Positions 8,854 to 17,187 of a DNA stretch of 64,000 bases are shown here, piece by piece. Made by a program: the position numbers and the translations under genes. How positions within the stretch are numbered: position 1 is the first letter of the stretch; each line of letters opens with the position of its first letter. Source of the DNA: an uncultured Caulobacterales bacterium (GTDB lineage Bacteria > Pseudomonadota > Alphaproteobacteria > Caulobacterales > Maricaulaceae); contig CANNER010000001.1 of assembly GCA_947503715.1 (NCBI GenBank), positions 682,001 to 746,000 of the forward strand. Direction: 5' to 3'. The notes beneath the pieces were generated by a model. That model had not been told where the DNA came from. It did not search any database and was given only the letters and a program-made list of their open reading frames with translations.

Positions 8854-8902
8854 ATATAAAGATTTTCTTATATACTCTTTATGCGTTCTGTTTTAGACGC
8901 AT
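8854..8902 (+). promoter_or_regulatory. Candidate operator and leader hairpin before the ArsR-metF operon
   Basis: ATATAA (8854-8859) and TTATAT (8868-8873) form an AT-rich palindrome with an eight-base centre, a form compatible with an ArsR dimer site. Just after it, ATGCGT (8881-8886) and ACGCAT (8897-8902) form a perfect stem three bases before the start codon. Both are seen directly; autoregulation by the adjacent ArsR protein is inference. Confidence 0.45.
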
Positions 8903-8905
8903 CGC

Positions 8906-9865
8906 ATGAAGCGGATTGCGACAGCTCTGAAAACTCTCGGTCATCCCGATCGGTTACGGCTCTTGGCCCTGTTGAGCCAGGGCGAGTTGACGGTCAGCGA
9001 GCTCGTCAAAATCCTCGATCTCTCCCAACCGCGCGTCACGCAATATATAAAGTCCCTCGAAGAGGCGGGGATAATTGAACGGATGCGCGAGGGGAGCTGG
9101 GTCTTCTCCCGCCTGCGCCAGGACAATGCAGGTGTCTCTGCCGTCGTCGCGACGGCCTTGGCAACGCTGCCCTATAATGATGCAGACCTCGCTGCAGACC
9201 GCGCGCGCCTCTCGGATGTGCGCGCGGAACGGTCCCGCCAAGCCGAAGCCTTCTTCGCCTCGGTTGCGAATGACCGTGAGCAATTGGGCCATGAATATCT
9301 TCCGCAAGCGGATATTGAGGCCGCTATGTTGGCACTCCTGCCGGAAGCCGTCCTCGGTTTCATGGTCGATCTCGGCACGGGAACGGGCAGGATGCTAGAA
9401 GTCTTCGCGCCACATATTGACCGCGGGGCAGGGGTGGATGCCAGCGCGGATATGCTCCGCGTGGCGCGCCACACGCTCGCGGAAACGGCGTTTGACCATT
9501 TATCCGTCCAACAGGCCGATTTGACGCAAACGAAGCTATCGGCGGGCAGTGCCGATCTCGTAACCCTGCATCAGGTCCTGCACTTCCTCGACGATCCCAT
9601 CCTCGCCATTCGAGAGGCCGCGCGTCTGCTCGCGCCGGAGGGTCATCTTTTACTCACGGACTTCGAACATCATACGCTGGAAAATTACCGTGAGGATTAT
9701 GCCCATCGCCGCCTCGGCTTTGAAGAGACGGAGATCGCGCGTTATCTGTCCGAGACGGGTCTAGACCTGCAATCCGTCTCCGCTGTTCCGTCCGGGAAAG
9801 CCGACACACCCACCGTCAAAATCTGGCACGCGCGAAAGCCTGCCGCAAAACTTGCAACTGGATAA
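8906..9865 (+). CDS. ArsR-family regulator fused to a SAM-dependent methyltransferase domain
   Basis: A 319-residue fusion. Residues 1-85 are a winged helix of ArsR type: LGHPDRLRLLALLSQGELTV, then SELVKILDLSQPRVTQYIKS. Residues about 145-260 are a class I methyltransferase with motif I VDLGTGTGRML, VDASADML and LLTDFEHH. The metF gene starts three bases after the stop, so this protein probably senses S-adenosylmethionine or S-adenosylhomocysteine and controls methionine-cycle genes, a role known for ArsR-type SahR regulators in other Proteobacteria. Whether the methyltransferase fold is catalytic or only a ligand sensor is not visible. No ribosome site precedes the ATG. Confidence 0.87.
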   Translation: MKRIATALKTLGHPDRLRLLALLSQGELTVSELVKILDLSQPRVTQYIKSLEEAGIIERMREGSWVFSRLRQDNAGVSAVVATALATLPYNDADLAADRARLSDVRAERSRQAEAFFASVANDREQLGHEYLPQADIEAAMLALLPEAVLGFMVDLGTGTGRMLEVFAPHIDRGAGVDASADMLRVARHTLAETAFDHLSVQQADLTQTKLSAGSADLVTLHQVLHFLDDPILAIREAARLLAPEGHLLLTDFEHHTLENYREDYAHRRLGFEETEIARYLSETGLDLQSVSAVPSGKADTPTVKIWHARKPAAKLATG

Positions 9866-9868
9866 GCC

Positions 9869-10810
9869 ATGAAAGCTCCGCTTCCTCACCGTGACCCCAA
9901 CGCACCTGTCGGCGCGATTGCGCGCGCGGCCGCTGAACAGCCCGACCTGAAAGTCAGTTTCGAATTCTTCCCGCCAAAGAACCAGAAGATGGAAGACAAA
10001 CTCTGGAGCTCGATAGAAAAACTCGCGCCGCTACAGCCCAATTTTGTTTCCGTGACCTACGGGGCGGGCGGCTCGACGCGAGAGCGCACGCACCGCACCG
10101 TTGCACGGATGGTGGAAGAAACTGACTTCGCCCCCGCCGCGCATTTGACCTGCGTCGATGCCACGCGGAATGAAATTGATATGGTTGCCCGTGAATATTG
10201 GGACGCTGGCGTCCGCCATATTGTGGCCTTGCGCGGGGACCCGTCTGACGGGATTGGTGAGGCCTATACCCCGCATCCCAATGGCTATGCTTACGCGAAT
10301 GATTTGATTGAAGGTCTTAAAAAGATTGAGGATTTTGAAGTCAGTGTCTCCGCCTATCCCGAACGGCATCCCGAAAGTTCCGACTGGCGCACGGAAATAG
10401 ATAATCTGAAACGCAAGGTCGATGCGGGCGCGACGCGGGCCATTACGCAATTCTTTTTCTCGCCCGATATCTTCTGGCGGTTTCAGGACCGCGTCCTCGA
10501 TGCAGGCATAGATATTCCGATTGTCCCCGGCCTTATGCTGCAACCCAATTTTAAGGGACTGGCCCGCATGTCGAAAATGTGCGGCGTCGCTGTGCCCGAT
10601 TGGTATGCGGATTTATTCGATGGATTAGATGATGATGCGGTGCAGCGCGATATGCTGACCGCAACATTAGCTGCGGAACTGACGGCGGAACTCCGCGATC
10701 GGGGCGTTGATCATTTCCACCTCTACACACTCAACCGGGCGGAAATCGCCAGCGCCGTGAGCCGTATTCTGGGCCTACACCGCCGCAAATCCAATGGAGC
10801 CGTCGCATGA
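9869..10810 (+). CDS. metF: 5,10-methylenetetrahydrofolate reductase
   Basis: A 313-residue FAD-dependent TIM barrel that makes 5-methyl-THF for methionine synthesis. Diagnostic segments are VSFEFFPPKNQ (catalytic glutamate), VTYGAGGSTRERT, HLTCVD, VALRGDPSDG and ITQFFFSPDIF; the tail FHLYTLNRAE is typical. It forms an operon with the upstream ArsR-methyltransferase gene and overlaps the next gene by four bases (ATGA). Length is normal for the bacterial form. Confidence 0.96.
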   Translation: MKAPLPHRDPNAPVGAIARAAAEQPDLKVSFEFFPPKNQKMEDKLWSSIEKLAPLQPNFVSVTYGAGGSTRERTHRTVARMVEETDFAPAAHLTCVDATRNEIDMVAREYWDAGVRHIVALRGDPSDGIGEAYTPHPNGYAYANDLIEGLKKIEDFEVSVSAYPERHPESSDWRTEIDNLKRKVDAGATRAITQFFFSPDIFWRFQDRVLDAGIDIPIVPGLMLQPNFKGLARMSKMCGVAVPDWYADLFDGLDDDAVQRDMLTATLAAELTAELRDRGVDHFHLYTLNRAEIASAVSRILGLHRRKSNGAVA

Positions 10811-11286
10811 TGAAGTCCCCGAGGAACCTACTCATTTTCGCCGTGCTGGGCGGCATTGTTGGAACAGGGGTCGGGTGGACTCTCCACGGCCTGATATCGA
10901 AAGCGTCAACTGCGTTTGATCCCGTAGATATTGTGACCGTCATGGATGACCAAGAACAGGCTTGGAATTCCGGCGATATTGAGACTTTTATGGCGGGCTA
11001 TCACCGCAGCGAGGCTCTGCGTTTCGCCTCTGGCGGAAAAATCAATATGGGCTGGCAGGCGACCTTGGACGGCTATCTGTCGCGTTATCCCGACCGCGCC
11101 ACGATGGGTGAATTAGCCTTCACTGATTTGGAGGTTCAGGTGCTAGGCGAGGATAATGCGCTCGTATTTGGTCGTTGGGCACTGGAGCGTAAAGATGATC
11201 GCCCCAACGGATTATTCACGCTGCATTTCCAGCGGATTGACGGGGACTGGGTGATTGTCTCCGATCATACGAGTTCAGCGAAATGA
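10807..11286 (+). CDS. Membrane-anchored SnoaL/DUF4440-like protein
   Basis: A 159-residue protein with one N-terminal membrane anchor (residues 8-30, LLIFAVLGGIVGTGVGWTL) and a nuclear-transport-factor-2-like cone fold behind it: DDQEQAWNSGDIETFMAGY followed by beta strands ending WVIVSDHTSS. This matches the SgcJ/DUF4440 group, which bind small molecules in varied pathways. It is translationally coupled to metF and to the CinA-like gene by four-base overlaps on both sides. The ligand is unknown. Confidence 0.75.
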   Translation: MMKSPRNLLIFAVLGGIVGTGVGWTLHGLISKASTAFDPVDIVTVMDDQEQAWNSGDIETFMAGYHRSEALRFASGGKINMGWQATLDGYLSRYPDRATMGELAFTDLEVQVLGEDNALVFGRWALERKDDRPNGLFTLHFQRIDGDWVIVSDHTSSAK

Positions 11287-12011
11287 GTGATGTCAGAGCG
11301 GGCGTTTTGCTTATCGGTGACGAACTCCTCTCCGGTAGAACGCAAGATACGAATTTAGGTGTGATTGCGAAATTTCTTGAAACCTTAGGTGTTCAGGTCG
11401 GCGAAGCCCGTATTCTTCCCGATAATGCCGAAGTCATTAGAGACACAGTCCGCGCCTTTTCAGATCGTTTTGATTACGTCTTTACAACGGGTGGCATTGG
11501 TCCGACGCATGACGATATTACGGCAGATTGTATTGCTGCGGCTTTTGAGCTGGATATTTCTGAGAGAGCGGATGCGATTGAAGCTTTGCGGGAGCGGTAT
11601 AGCTTGGACGAATTGAATCCCGCCCGCCGCCGTATGGCGCGTATTCCCGACGGGGCGTCACTTATCGCGAATCCTGTCAGTCAAGCGCCAGGGTTTCAGA
11701 CGCGTAATGTCTTCACTCTGGCCGGTGTGCCGCAAATTATGCGCGGTATGTTGGCAGATATCACGCACCGGATTGAGGGCGGCGCAAAAGTTCATCAGAT
11801 TACGGTCAGTGCAGGTGGTATAGGGGAGGGCGATGCCGCTGCACGTCTGGCCGAAATTGAAGCCGCGCATCCCGGCGTGTCCATTGGTAGTTATCCTTGG
11901 TTCAATGATGATCTTCGCGGCGTCAATTTCGTTGCCAGATCACAAGATGAGGGCATGCTGGCTGCTGTTGAGGAAGAGCTTCAGCGATTAGTGATCTCTC
12001 TAGAGGTCTGA
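11283..12011 (+). CDS. CinA-type molybdopterin-binding domain protein
   Basis: A 242-residue stand-alone MoCF/CinA N-terminal domain: GVLLIGDELLSGRTQDTN, TTGGIGPTHDDITADCIAAA and the later LAGVPQIMRGML. In full-length CinA this half has a COG1058 pyrophosphatase activity and a C-terminal amidase (PncC) follows; that second half is missing here, as in many alphaproteobacterial short forms. It may clean up nucleotide derivatives. It is the last gene of the metF operon. Confidence 0.87.
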   Translation: MSDVRAGVLLIGDELLSGRTQDTNLGVIAKFLETLGVQVGEARILPDNAEVIRDTVRAFSDRFDYVFTTGGIGPTHDDITADCIAAAFELDISERADAIEALRERYSLDELNPARRRMARIPDGASLIANPVSQAPGFQTRNVFTLAGVPQIMRGMLADITHRIEGGAKVHQITVSAGGIGEGDAAARLAEIEAAHPGVSIGSYPWFNDDLRGVNFVARSQDEGMLAAVEEELQRLVISLEV

Positions 12012-12045
12012 TTGTCTCCATTTTCCGGCCCTAATTTGGTCGGAT

Positions 12046-12095
12046 TATGGAATGCATATGGAAATATTACGGCGATTTAGAGTCGTCATTCCATA
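12046..12095 (+). repeat. Inverted repeat in leader of VWA gene
   Basis: TATGGAATG (12046-12054) and CATTCCATA (12087-12095) are perfect nine-base inverted copies around a 32-base loop, ending 15 bases before the start codon. It may be an operator pair or an mRNA hairpin; there is no T-run, so it is not a terminator. Confidence 0.45.
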
Positions 12096-12110
12096 GCTGG
12101 GGAACGCCTC

Positions 12111-13862
12111 ATGAGAAAATTTTTGATAAGTGCCGCTATTTTAGGACTGGCGGCCTGTGAGACTGTGGGGGAGCCCGCCACTGGACCTGTTGATGCGGAG
12201 ATTGTCGTGACATCTGGCACGCGGGCGGTAAAGCCAGCGCCGCCTGCACCGGTTGCCTCTTACCAAGCGTGGGATGGGTCTCTTGTTTTCAGCCCAAGCC
12301 AAGTTGCGGCGGAGCCGGTTTTCCAGAATAGTTTCGCAATTGGGAATGGGCAGATTGTCGACATCATTGAGAGCCCAGAGGGCAATTCGACATATGTCAT
12401 TCGGGATGAAGTCGGGCAGGTTATTCGTGAGTTTCCAAGCCGCGATGAGTTTGAGGCATTTACATCGAACCCATATAAACATGTCGCGGATTCGCCCGTG
12501 TCGACATTTTCATCTGATGTTGACACGGCCAGCTATTCTGTAGCGCGGAGTTTCCTAAAGCGGGGCCAGCGCCCGCCGAAGGACGCGATACGGATTGAGG
12601 AAATTCTAAATTATTTCGATTATGATTATGACAAGCCGCGCTCTCAGCGTGAGCCATTTAAACCCAGTGTCGCAATTGTGCCGTCGCCGTGGAATGCGGA
12701 GACCAAATTAATTCACATTGGCGTACAGGGTTATGCACCGCCAAAATCTAAACGCCCGCCTATGAACCTCGTCTTTCTCGTCGATATTTCCGGCTCGATG
12801 GACGCGGAGAATAAACTGGCCTTGCTAAAGCGCTCCTTTGAACCGCTTTTGGAGGAGTTAGAGTCCGAAGACCGGGTCTCAATCGTGACTTACGGTCCGC
12901 GCATGGAAACGATTTTGGTGCCGACACCCGGTAACCGACGCGCAGCTATTCGGGCTGCGCTGGCGCCTCTCGTTGCGAAAGGCGGGACGAATGGAGAGGC
13001 CGGACTGCAGCAGGCCTACCGTGTGGCTGAACAGAGTTTCATGGAGGACGGTGTGAACCGCGTCATTTTGGCTACGGACGGAGATTTCAATATTGGCATT
13101 TCTGACCCTGCTGACTTGAAACAATTCGTAGAGGAGAAGCGCGAAACGGGTGTTTATCTCTCGGTTTTGGGCTTTGGGCAGGGCGACCTAAAAGATAATC
13201 GTATGCAGGCTTTGGCGCAGAACGGAAATGGGACGGCCTATTATATCGACACGCTGCAGGAGGCGCGGAAAGTCTTCGGGACTGATTTTGCCAAAAACCT
13301 CATCCCAATTGCGGATGACCTGAAACTGCAAGTCGAATTTAATCCGACGCTCGTCTCTGAATACCGCTTGTTAGGGTATGAAACCCGCGCGCTGCGTCGG
13401 CAGGACTTTAACAATGATAAAGTCGATGCCGGAGATATTGGTTCTGGTCATTCTGTGACAGCGATTTACGAGATTTTACCCGTTGGTGCCGTGAGTAGAT
13501 TTGTTGACCCGTTACGCTATGGGCAGGCGGAGGTTGAAACCTCTGAGGACTTATTTTCCAACGAATATGGTTTCTTGAAACTGCGATATAAGAAACCGGG
13601 TGAGGCGACGTCTACACTCATCTCAAAAGCCATTCGATCCGATGATGAATATGCGTCACTGCGCCGTGCGCCGGACGCGACGCAATTGGCTGCCGCTGTT
13701 GGTGGATATGCTTTGGGCTTGCGCGATGATGGGTTTGCGGAAGATTTGGATTTGGCGGAACTATCGGACATCGCGAAGCGGGCGAAGGGACGGGATCGTT
13801 ATGGATACCGCGCTGAGTTTTTGGAGTTGATAGAAACGGCTTCGAAATTGAACGAAAGATAG
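12111..13862 (+). CDS. von Willebrand factor A domain lipoprotein (YfbK-like)
   Basis: A 583-residue lipoprotein. The signal ends in lipobox LAAC (MRKFLISAAILGLAAC). A YfbK-type N-terminal region with SSDVDTASYSVARSFLKRGQ precedes the VWA domain, whose MIDAS metal site is DISGSMD with the later threonine in KGGTNGEAGL and the aspartate in ATDGDFN. A DUF3520-type C-terminal domain follows (GHSVTAIYEILP). It is probably anchored in the outer membrane facing the periplasm and acts in protein-protein contacts. The gene is monocistronic. Confidence 0.88.
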   Translation: MRKFLISAAILGLAACETVGEPATGPVDAEIVVTSGTRAVKPAPPAPVASYQAWDGSLVFSPSQVAAEPVFQNSFAIGNGQIVDIIESPEGNSTYVIRDEVGQVIREFPSRDEFEAFTSNPYKHVADSPVSTFSSDVDTASYSVARSFLKRGQRPPKDAIRIEEILNYFDYDYDKPRSQREPFKPSVAIVPSPWNAETKLIHIGVQGYAPPKSKRPPMNLVFLVDISGSMDAENKLALLKRSFEPLLEELESEDRVSIVTYGPRMETILVPTPGNRRAAIRAALAPLVAKGGTNGEAGLQQAYRVAEQSFMEDGVNRVILATDGDFNIGISDPADLKQFVEEKRETGVYLSVLGFGQGDLKDNRMQALAQNGNGTAYYIDTLQEARKVFGTDFAKNLIPIADDLKLQVEFNPTLVSEYRLLGYETRALRRQDFNNDKVDAGDIGSGHSVTAIYEILPVGAVSRFVDPLRYGQAEVETSEDLFSNEYGFLKLRYKKPGEATSTLISKAIRSDDEYASLRRAPDATQLAAAVGGYALGLRDDGFAEDLDLAELSDIAKRAKGRDRYGYRAEFLELIETASKLNER

Positions 13863-13907
13863 AGCGTTGGTTGAGACCGCAACGTCAGTTTAGCTGAACT
13901 CTAATGT

Positions 13908-13994
13908 TGGTGCGGGCGGCGGGAATCGAACCCGCACTCCGTTGCCAGAACAAGATTTTAAGTCTTGCGTGTCTACCAATTCCACCACGCCCGC
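13908..13994 (-). tRNA. tRNA-Leu (anticodon TAA)
   Basis: An 87-base type II tRNA on the minus strand. The acceptor stem GCGGGCG pairs with CGCCCGC, followed by A73 and an encoded CCA. The anticodon stem is CAAGA/TCTTG around CTTAAAA, giving anticodon TAA. A variable arm and the T-loop GGTTCGATTCC are present. Confidence 0.96.
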
Positions 13995-14071
13995 AGTGGA
14001 CCCTGCACATAGCAAAACCGTTTGATGACGCAAGCCTTTCGTGAACCCCCTTCTACATGCCCCCCACATGT

Positions 14072-14145
14072 ATGGGATGTTTCCCACTTTGCCTTGACTC
14101 TGTTTGAGTGATTTTATATCAGGCTGCCTGTGGGACAAATCCCAC
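14072..14145 (+). promoter_or_regulatory. cysD promoter flanked by two matching palindromic operators
   Basis: ATGGGA-TGTT-TCCCAC (14072-14087) and GTGGGA-CAAA-TCCCAC (14130-14145) are near-identical 16-base palindromes 58 bp apart. Between them lies a sigma70-like promoter: TTGACT at 14094 and TATATC/TATCAG near 14115-14122. The first site abuts the -35 box and the second covers the expected start point, a classic repressor layout. The helix-turn-helix on CysD itself is the obvious candidate ligand, but that is inference. Confidence 0.7.
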
Positions 14146-14166
14146 GATGGATATGAGGCGCTTATT

Positions 14167-15273
14167 ATGAGCATGATCGAAGATTTTTTGAAGCGCGTTG
14201 ACGCGCTCGCCGACACGACGGGACAATCTGTCTCGACCCTGTCGCGCAAACTATTCAATGACGGCAAGGGTATTGCTCGCTTACGTGAAGGGGGTCAGAT
14301 GACCATCAAAACGCTGGACGCCGCGATGGAAAAATTGCTTGGTCTCGAAGACGAGTCTGATCCAGAAAACGCCCTGCGGATGACCCATTTGGATCGTCTG
14401 GAAGCGGAAAGCATCCACATCATGCGTGAAGTTGCATCGCAGTGCGAAAACCCCGTCATGCTTTACTCCGTGGGTAAAGATAGCTCTGTCATGTTGCACT
14501 TGGCCGAAAAAGCTTTCTACCCGTCACCTCCACCATTCCCGCTCATGCATGTGGATACGCGCTGGAAGTTCAAGGAAATGTACGAATTCCGTGATCGCCG
14601 CGCGAAAGAAGTTGGCATGGAACTCCTCGTTCATATCAATCCGGATGGTGTCGAGCAGGACATGAACCCCTTCACATATGGCTCTGCCGTCCACACCGAT
14701 GTGATGAAGACGCAAGGTCTGAAACAGGCCCTCGACAAATACGGTTTCGATGCTGCTTTCGGTGGCGCACGTCGTGATGAAGAGAAGTCACGCGCGAAAG
14801 AGCGTATCTTCTCTTTCCGATCCGAGAATCACCGTTGGGACGCTAAGAACCAGCGACCAGAGCTTTGGAACATCTACAATACGCGCGTTCAAAAAGGCGA
14901 AAGCATGCGGGTCTTCCCGATCTCGAATTGGACCGAGCTGGATATATGGCAATATATTGAGCGTGAGAAAATTCAAATTCCTGATCTCTACCTTTCCAAA
15001 AAACGCCCTGTCGTGAAAAAAGACGGCGTGTACTTCATGGTCGATGATGAGCGTATGCCCATCGCAGAAGGTGAAGTTGTCGAAGAGAAGATGGTTCGTT
15101 TCCGGACACTGGGATGTTACCCGCTCACGGGTGCAGTCGAGTCTGAGGCTGACACACTTCCAGAGGTTATTCAGGAAATGCTCCTGACCACAACATCGGA
15201 ACGCCAAGGCCGCGTGATTGATTCGGATGCGGGTGCATCCATGGAACAGAAGAAAGAGGAGGGGTACTTCTAA
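14167..15273 (+). CDS. cysD: Sulfate adenylyltransferase small subunit CysD with N-terminal HTH domain
   Basis: Residues 72-368 are a standard CysD ([18 protein letters not shown] onward), the ATP-pyrophosphatase subunit that makes APS from sulfate. Its PP-loop is [10 protein letters not shown], followed by [16 protein letters not shown] and [15 protein letters not shown]. The first 71 residues are extra: [33 protein letters not shown] and [14 protein letters not shown] look like a small Cro/CI-type helix-turn-helix of the kind alphaproteobacteria use as free proteins. The ATG at 14167 has GAGG eight bases before it. The reading frame is unbroken across the junction. The gene overlaps cysNC by one base. 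The fusion suggests an enzyme that also controls its own operon. Confidence 0.95.
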   Translation: MSMIEDFLKRVDALADTTGQSVSTLSRKLFNDGKGIARLREGGQMTIKTLDAAMEKLLGLEDESDPENALRMTHLDRLEAESIHIMREVASQCENPVMLYSVGKDSSVMLHLAEKAFYPSPPPFPLMHVDTRWKFKEMYEFRDRRAKEVGMELLVHINPDGVEQDMNPFTYGSAVHTDVMKTQGLKQALDKYGFDAAFGGARRDEEKSRAKERIFSFRSENHRWDAKNQRPELWNIYNTRVQKGESMRVFPISNWTELDIWQYIEREKIQIPDLYLSKKRPVVKKDGVYFMVDDERMPIAEGEVVEEKMVRFRTLGCYPLTGAVESEADTLPEVIQEMLLTTTSERQGRVIDSDAGASMEQKKEEGYF

Positions 15274-17183
15274 TGGCGCATCTTGACGACCTCATAGCGA
15301 CTGACATCCATGCCTATTTGCGGGCACAGGAAAATAAGTCCTATCTTCGCTTCATTACCTGCGGTTCCGTGGATGATGGGAAATCGACTCTCATCGGGCG
15401 ATTGCTCTATGATTCAAAGCTGATCTATGAAGACCAGCTCGCAAGTATCGAGAAAGACAGTAAAAAATCCGGCACCCAGGGAGATAAAATCGACCTCGCA
15501 TTGCTCGTTGACGGCCTCGCGGCGGAACGCGAACAGGGCATTACGATTGACGTGGCCTACCGTTTCTTCTCCACAGATAAACGTAAATTTATTGTCGCGG
15601 ATACACCAGGTCACCTTCAATACACAAGAAACATGGCGACAGGGGCTTCGACAGCTGACGTTGCCGTTCTGCTTATCGATGCGCGTTACGGTGTGCAGGA
15701 ACAAACCCGTCGTCACGCGTTCATCGCGTCGACTGTCGGTATTAAACATGTCGTTGTGGCCGTGAACAAGATGGACATCGTCGATTTTGATCAGTCCGTT
15801 TATAACAAGATCGATGTCGAGTTCCGTGAATTTGCCAAAGATCTCGGCTTTTCCGATATTACCTGCATCCCGATGTCCGCGCTTGACGGCGACAATGTCA
15901 TCAACCGGTCCGAGAAATCCGAATGGTATAATGGCCCGACATTGCTCGGCCATTTGGAAACGGTTGATGTGGACAGCGTGTCAATGGATGCGCCGTTCCG
16001 TCTACCCGTACAATGGGTGAACCGTCCGAACCTCGATTTCCGCGGTTTCTCCGGTACTATCGCGTCCGGCACTGTTTCCGTCGGTGACGAAATTATCGTC
16101 GTCCCATCAGGTAAACGTTCCACCGTCAAAGAGATCGTCACGATGGACGGTAATCGCGAGATTGCGCGTGAAGATATGGCGATCACGTTGACCCTCAACA
16201 CGGAAATTGACATCTCTCGCGGTGACATCATCTGTAAAACAGATGCGCCCGCCGAACAGTCTGATCAGTTCCAAGCCCGTATCATCTGGATGAGCGAAAA
16301 CCGTCTCTTCCCGGGACGTCAATATTTGATCAAGACAGCGAATAAGACGGTTCCGGCCAGCATTAGTAAGCTGAAACACCGCATTGATATTAATGACTTT
16401 TCCGAAGTCGCGGCCAATACGCTGGAACTAAATGAAATCGGTGTTGCGACAATCTCGACAACAGCGCCTATCGCGTTTGATGCCTATACGAACAATCGTA
16501 ATACGGGTGCGTTCATTATCATCGACAAGCAGACCAACGCCACAATGGGCGCGGGTATGCTCGACTTCTCGCTTCGTCGGGCGAAGAATGTCGTCTGGCA
16601 AGATCTGGATGTGAACAAGGCCGCTCGTGCTGCGCAGAAGGCGCAAAAACCTGCGCTACTCTGGTTCACGGGTCTGTCCGGTTCGGGCAAATCCACAATT
16701 GCGAACTTGGTCGATAAACGCCTGATGGATATGGGTCGTCATAGCTATACGTTGGATGGTGATAATGTCCGTCACGGCCTCAACCGCGATCTCAACTTTT
16801 CCAAAGCGGACCGGATTGAGAATATCCGCCGGATCGGTGAAGTCTGTAAGCTGATGACGGATGCCGGCCTCATCACGATGGCCAGCTTCATCTCCCCTTA
16901 CCGGGCAGAGCGTCAGATGGCGCGTGATCTATTGGAAGAAGGCGAGTTCATTGAAATCCACGTGAATACGCCGCTGGAGGTCGCCGAAAAACGTGATGTC
17001 AAAGGTCTCTATGCTCGCGCTCGCGCGGGTGAGATTAAGAACTTCACGGGTATCGACTCTGAATATCAAGCGCCTGAAAACGCTGAAATCGTTATCGATA
17101 CGACAGCCATGACGGCAGAAGAAGCCGCTGACCACATTGTCGGTTACATGACCGAGCGCGGCTTCTTTAACATCGGCGAATAA
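15273..17183 (+). CDS. cysNC: Bifunctional sulfate adenylyltransferase large subunit / APS kinase (CysNC)
   Basis: A 636-residue fusion. Residues 1-445 are CysN, a translation-factor GTPase that drives APS synthesis with CysD: G1 GSVDDGKST, G3 DTPGH, G4 NKMD. Residues about 460-636 are APS kinase (CysC) with Walker A GLSGSGKST, DGDNVRHGL, FISPYRAER and KGLYARARAGEIKNFTG, making PAPS. In the G3 region the usual DTPGHEQY reads DTPGHLQY, a Glu-to-Leu change next to the catalytic histidine. Start and cysD stop overlap by one base, so the two are co-translated. Confidence 0.96.
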   Translation: MAHLDDLIATDIHAYLRAQENKSYLRFITCGSVDDGKSTLIGRLLYDSKLIYEDQLASIEKDSKKSGTQGDKIDLALLVDGLAAEREQGITIDVAYRFFSTDKRKFIVADTPGHLQYTRNMATGASTADVAVLLIDARYGVQEQTRRHAFIASTVGIKHVVVAVNKMDIVDFDQSVYNKIDVEFREFAKDLGFSDITCIPMSALDGDNVINRSEKSEWYNGPTLLGHLETVDVDSVSMDAPFRLPVQWVNRPNLDFRGFSGTIASGTVSVGDEIIVVPSGKRSTVKEIVTMDGNREIAREDMAITLTLNTEIDISRGDIICKTDAPAEQSDQFQARIIWMSENRLFPGRQYLIKTANKTVPASISKLKHRIDINDFSEVAANTLELNEIGVATISTTAPIAFDAYTNNRNTGAFIIIDKQTNATMGAGMLDFSLRRAKNVVWQDLDVNKAARAAQKAQKPALLWFTGLSGSGKSTIANLVDKRLMDMGRHSYTLDGDNVRHGLNRDLNFSKADRIENIRRIGEVCKLMTDAGLITMASFISPYRAERQMARDLLEEGEFIEIHVNTPLEVAEKRDVKGLYARARAGEIKNFTGIDSEYQAPENAEIVIDTTAMTAEEAADHIVGYMTERGFFNIGE

Positions 17184-17187
17184 ACCG

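Noticed and set aside
8881-8902. SAM or SAH riboswitch before the metF operon.
   Set aside because: The leader is only about 50 bases and shows one short hairpin without the conserved core of known SAM or SAH riboswitches.
13908-13994. Integration site of a genomic island at tRNA-Leu.
   Set aside because: No integrase, no duplicated tRNA 3' end and no change in gene content nearby.
14104-14166. An earlier GTG start for cysD.
   Set aside because: It would place coding sequence over the promoter and the second operator, and the ATG at 14167 has a ribosome site.
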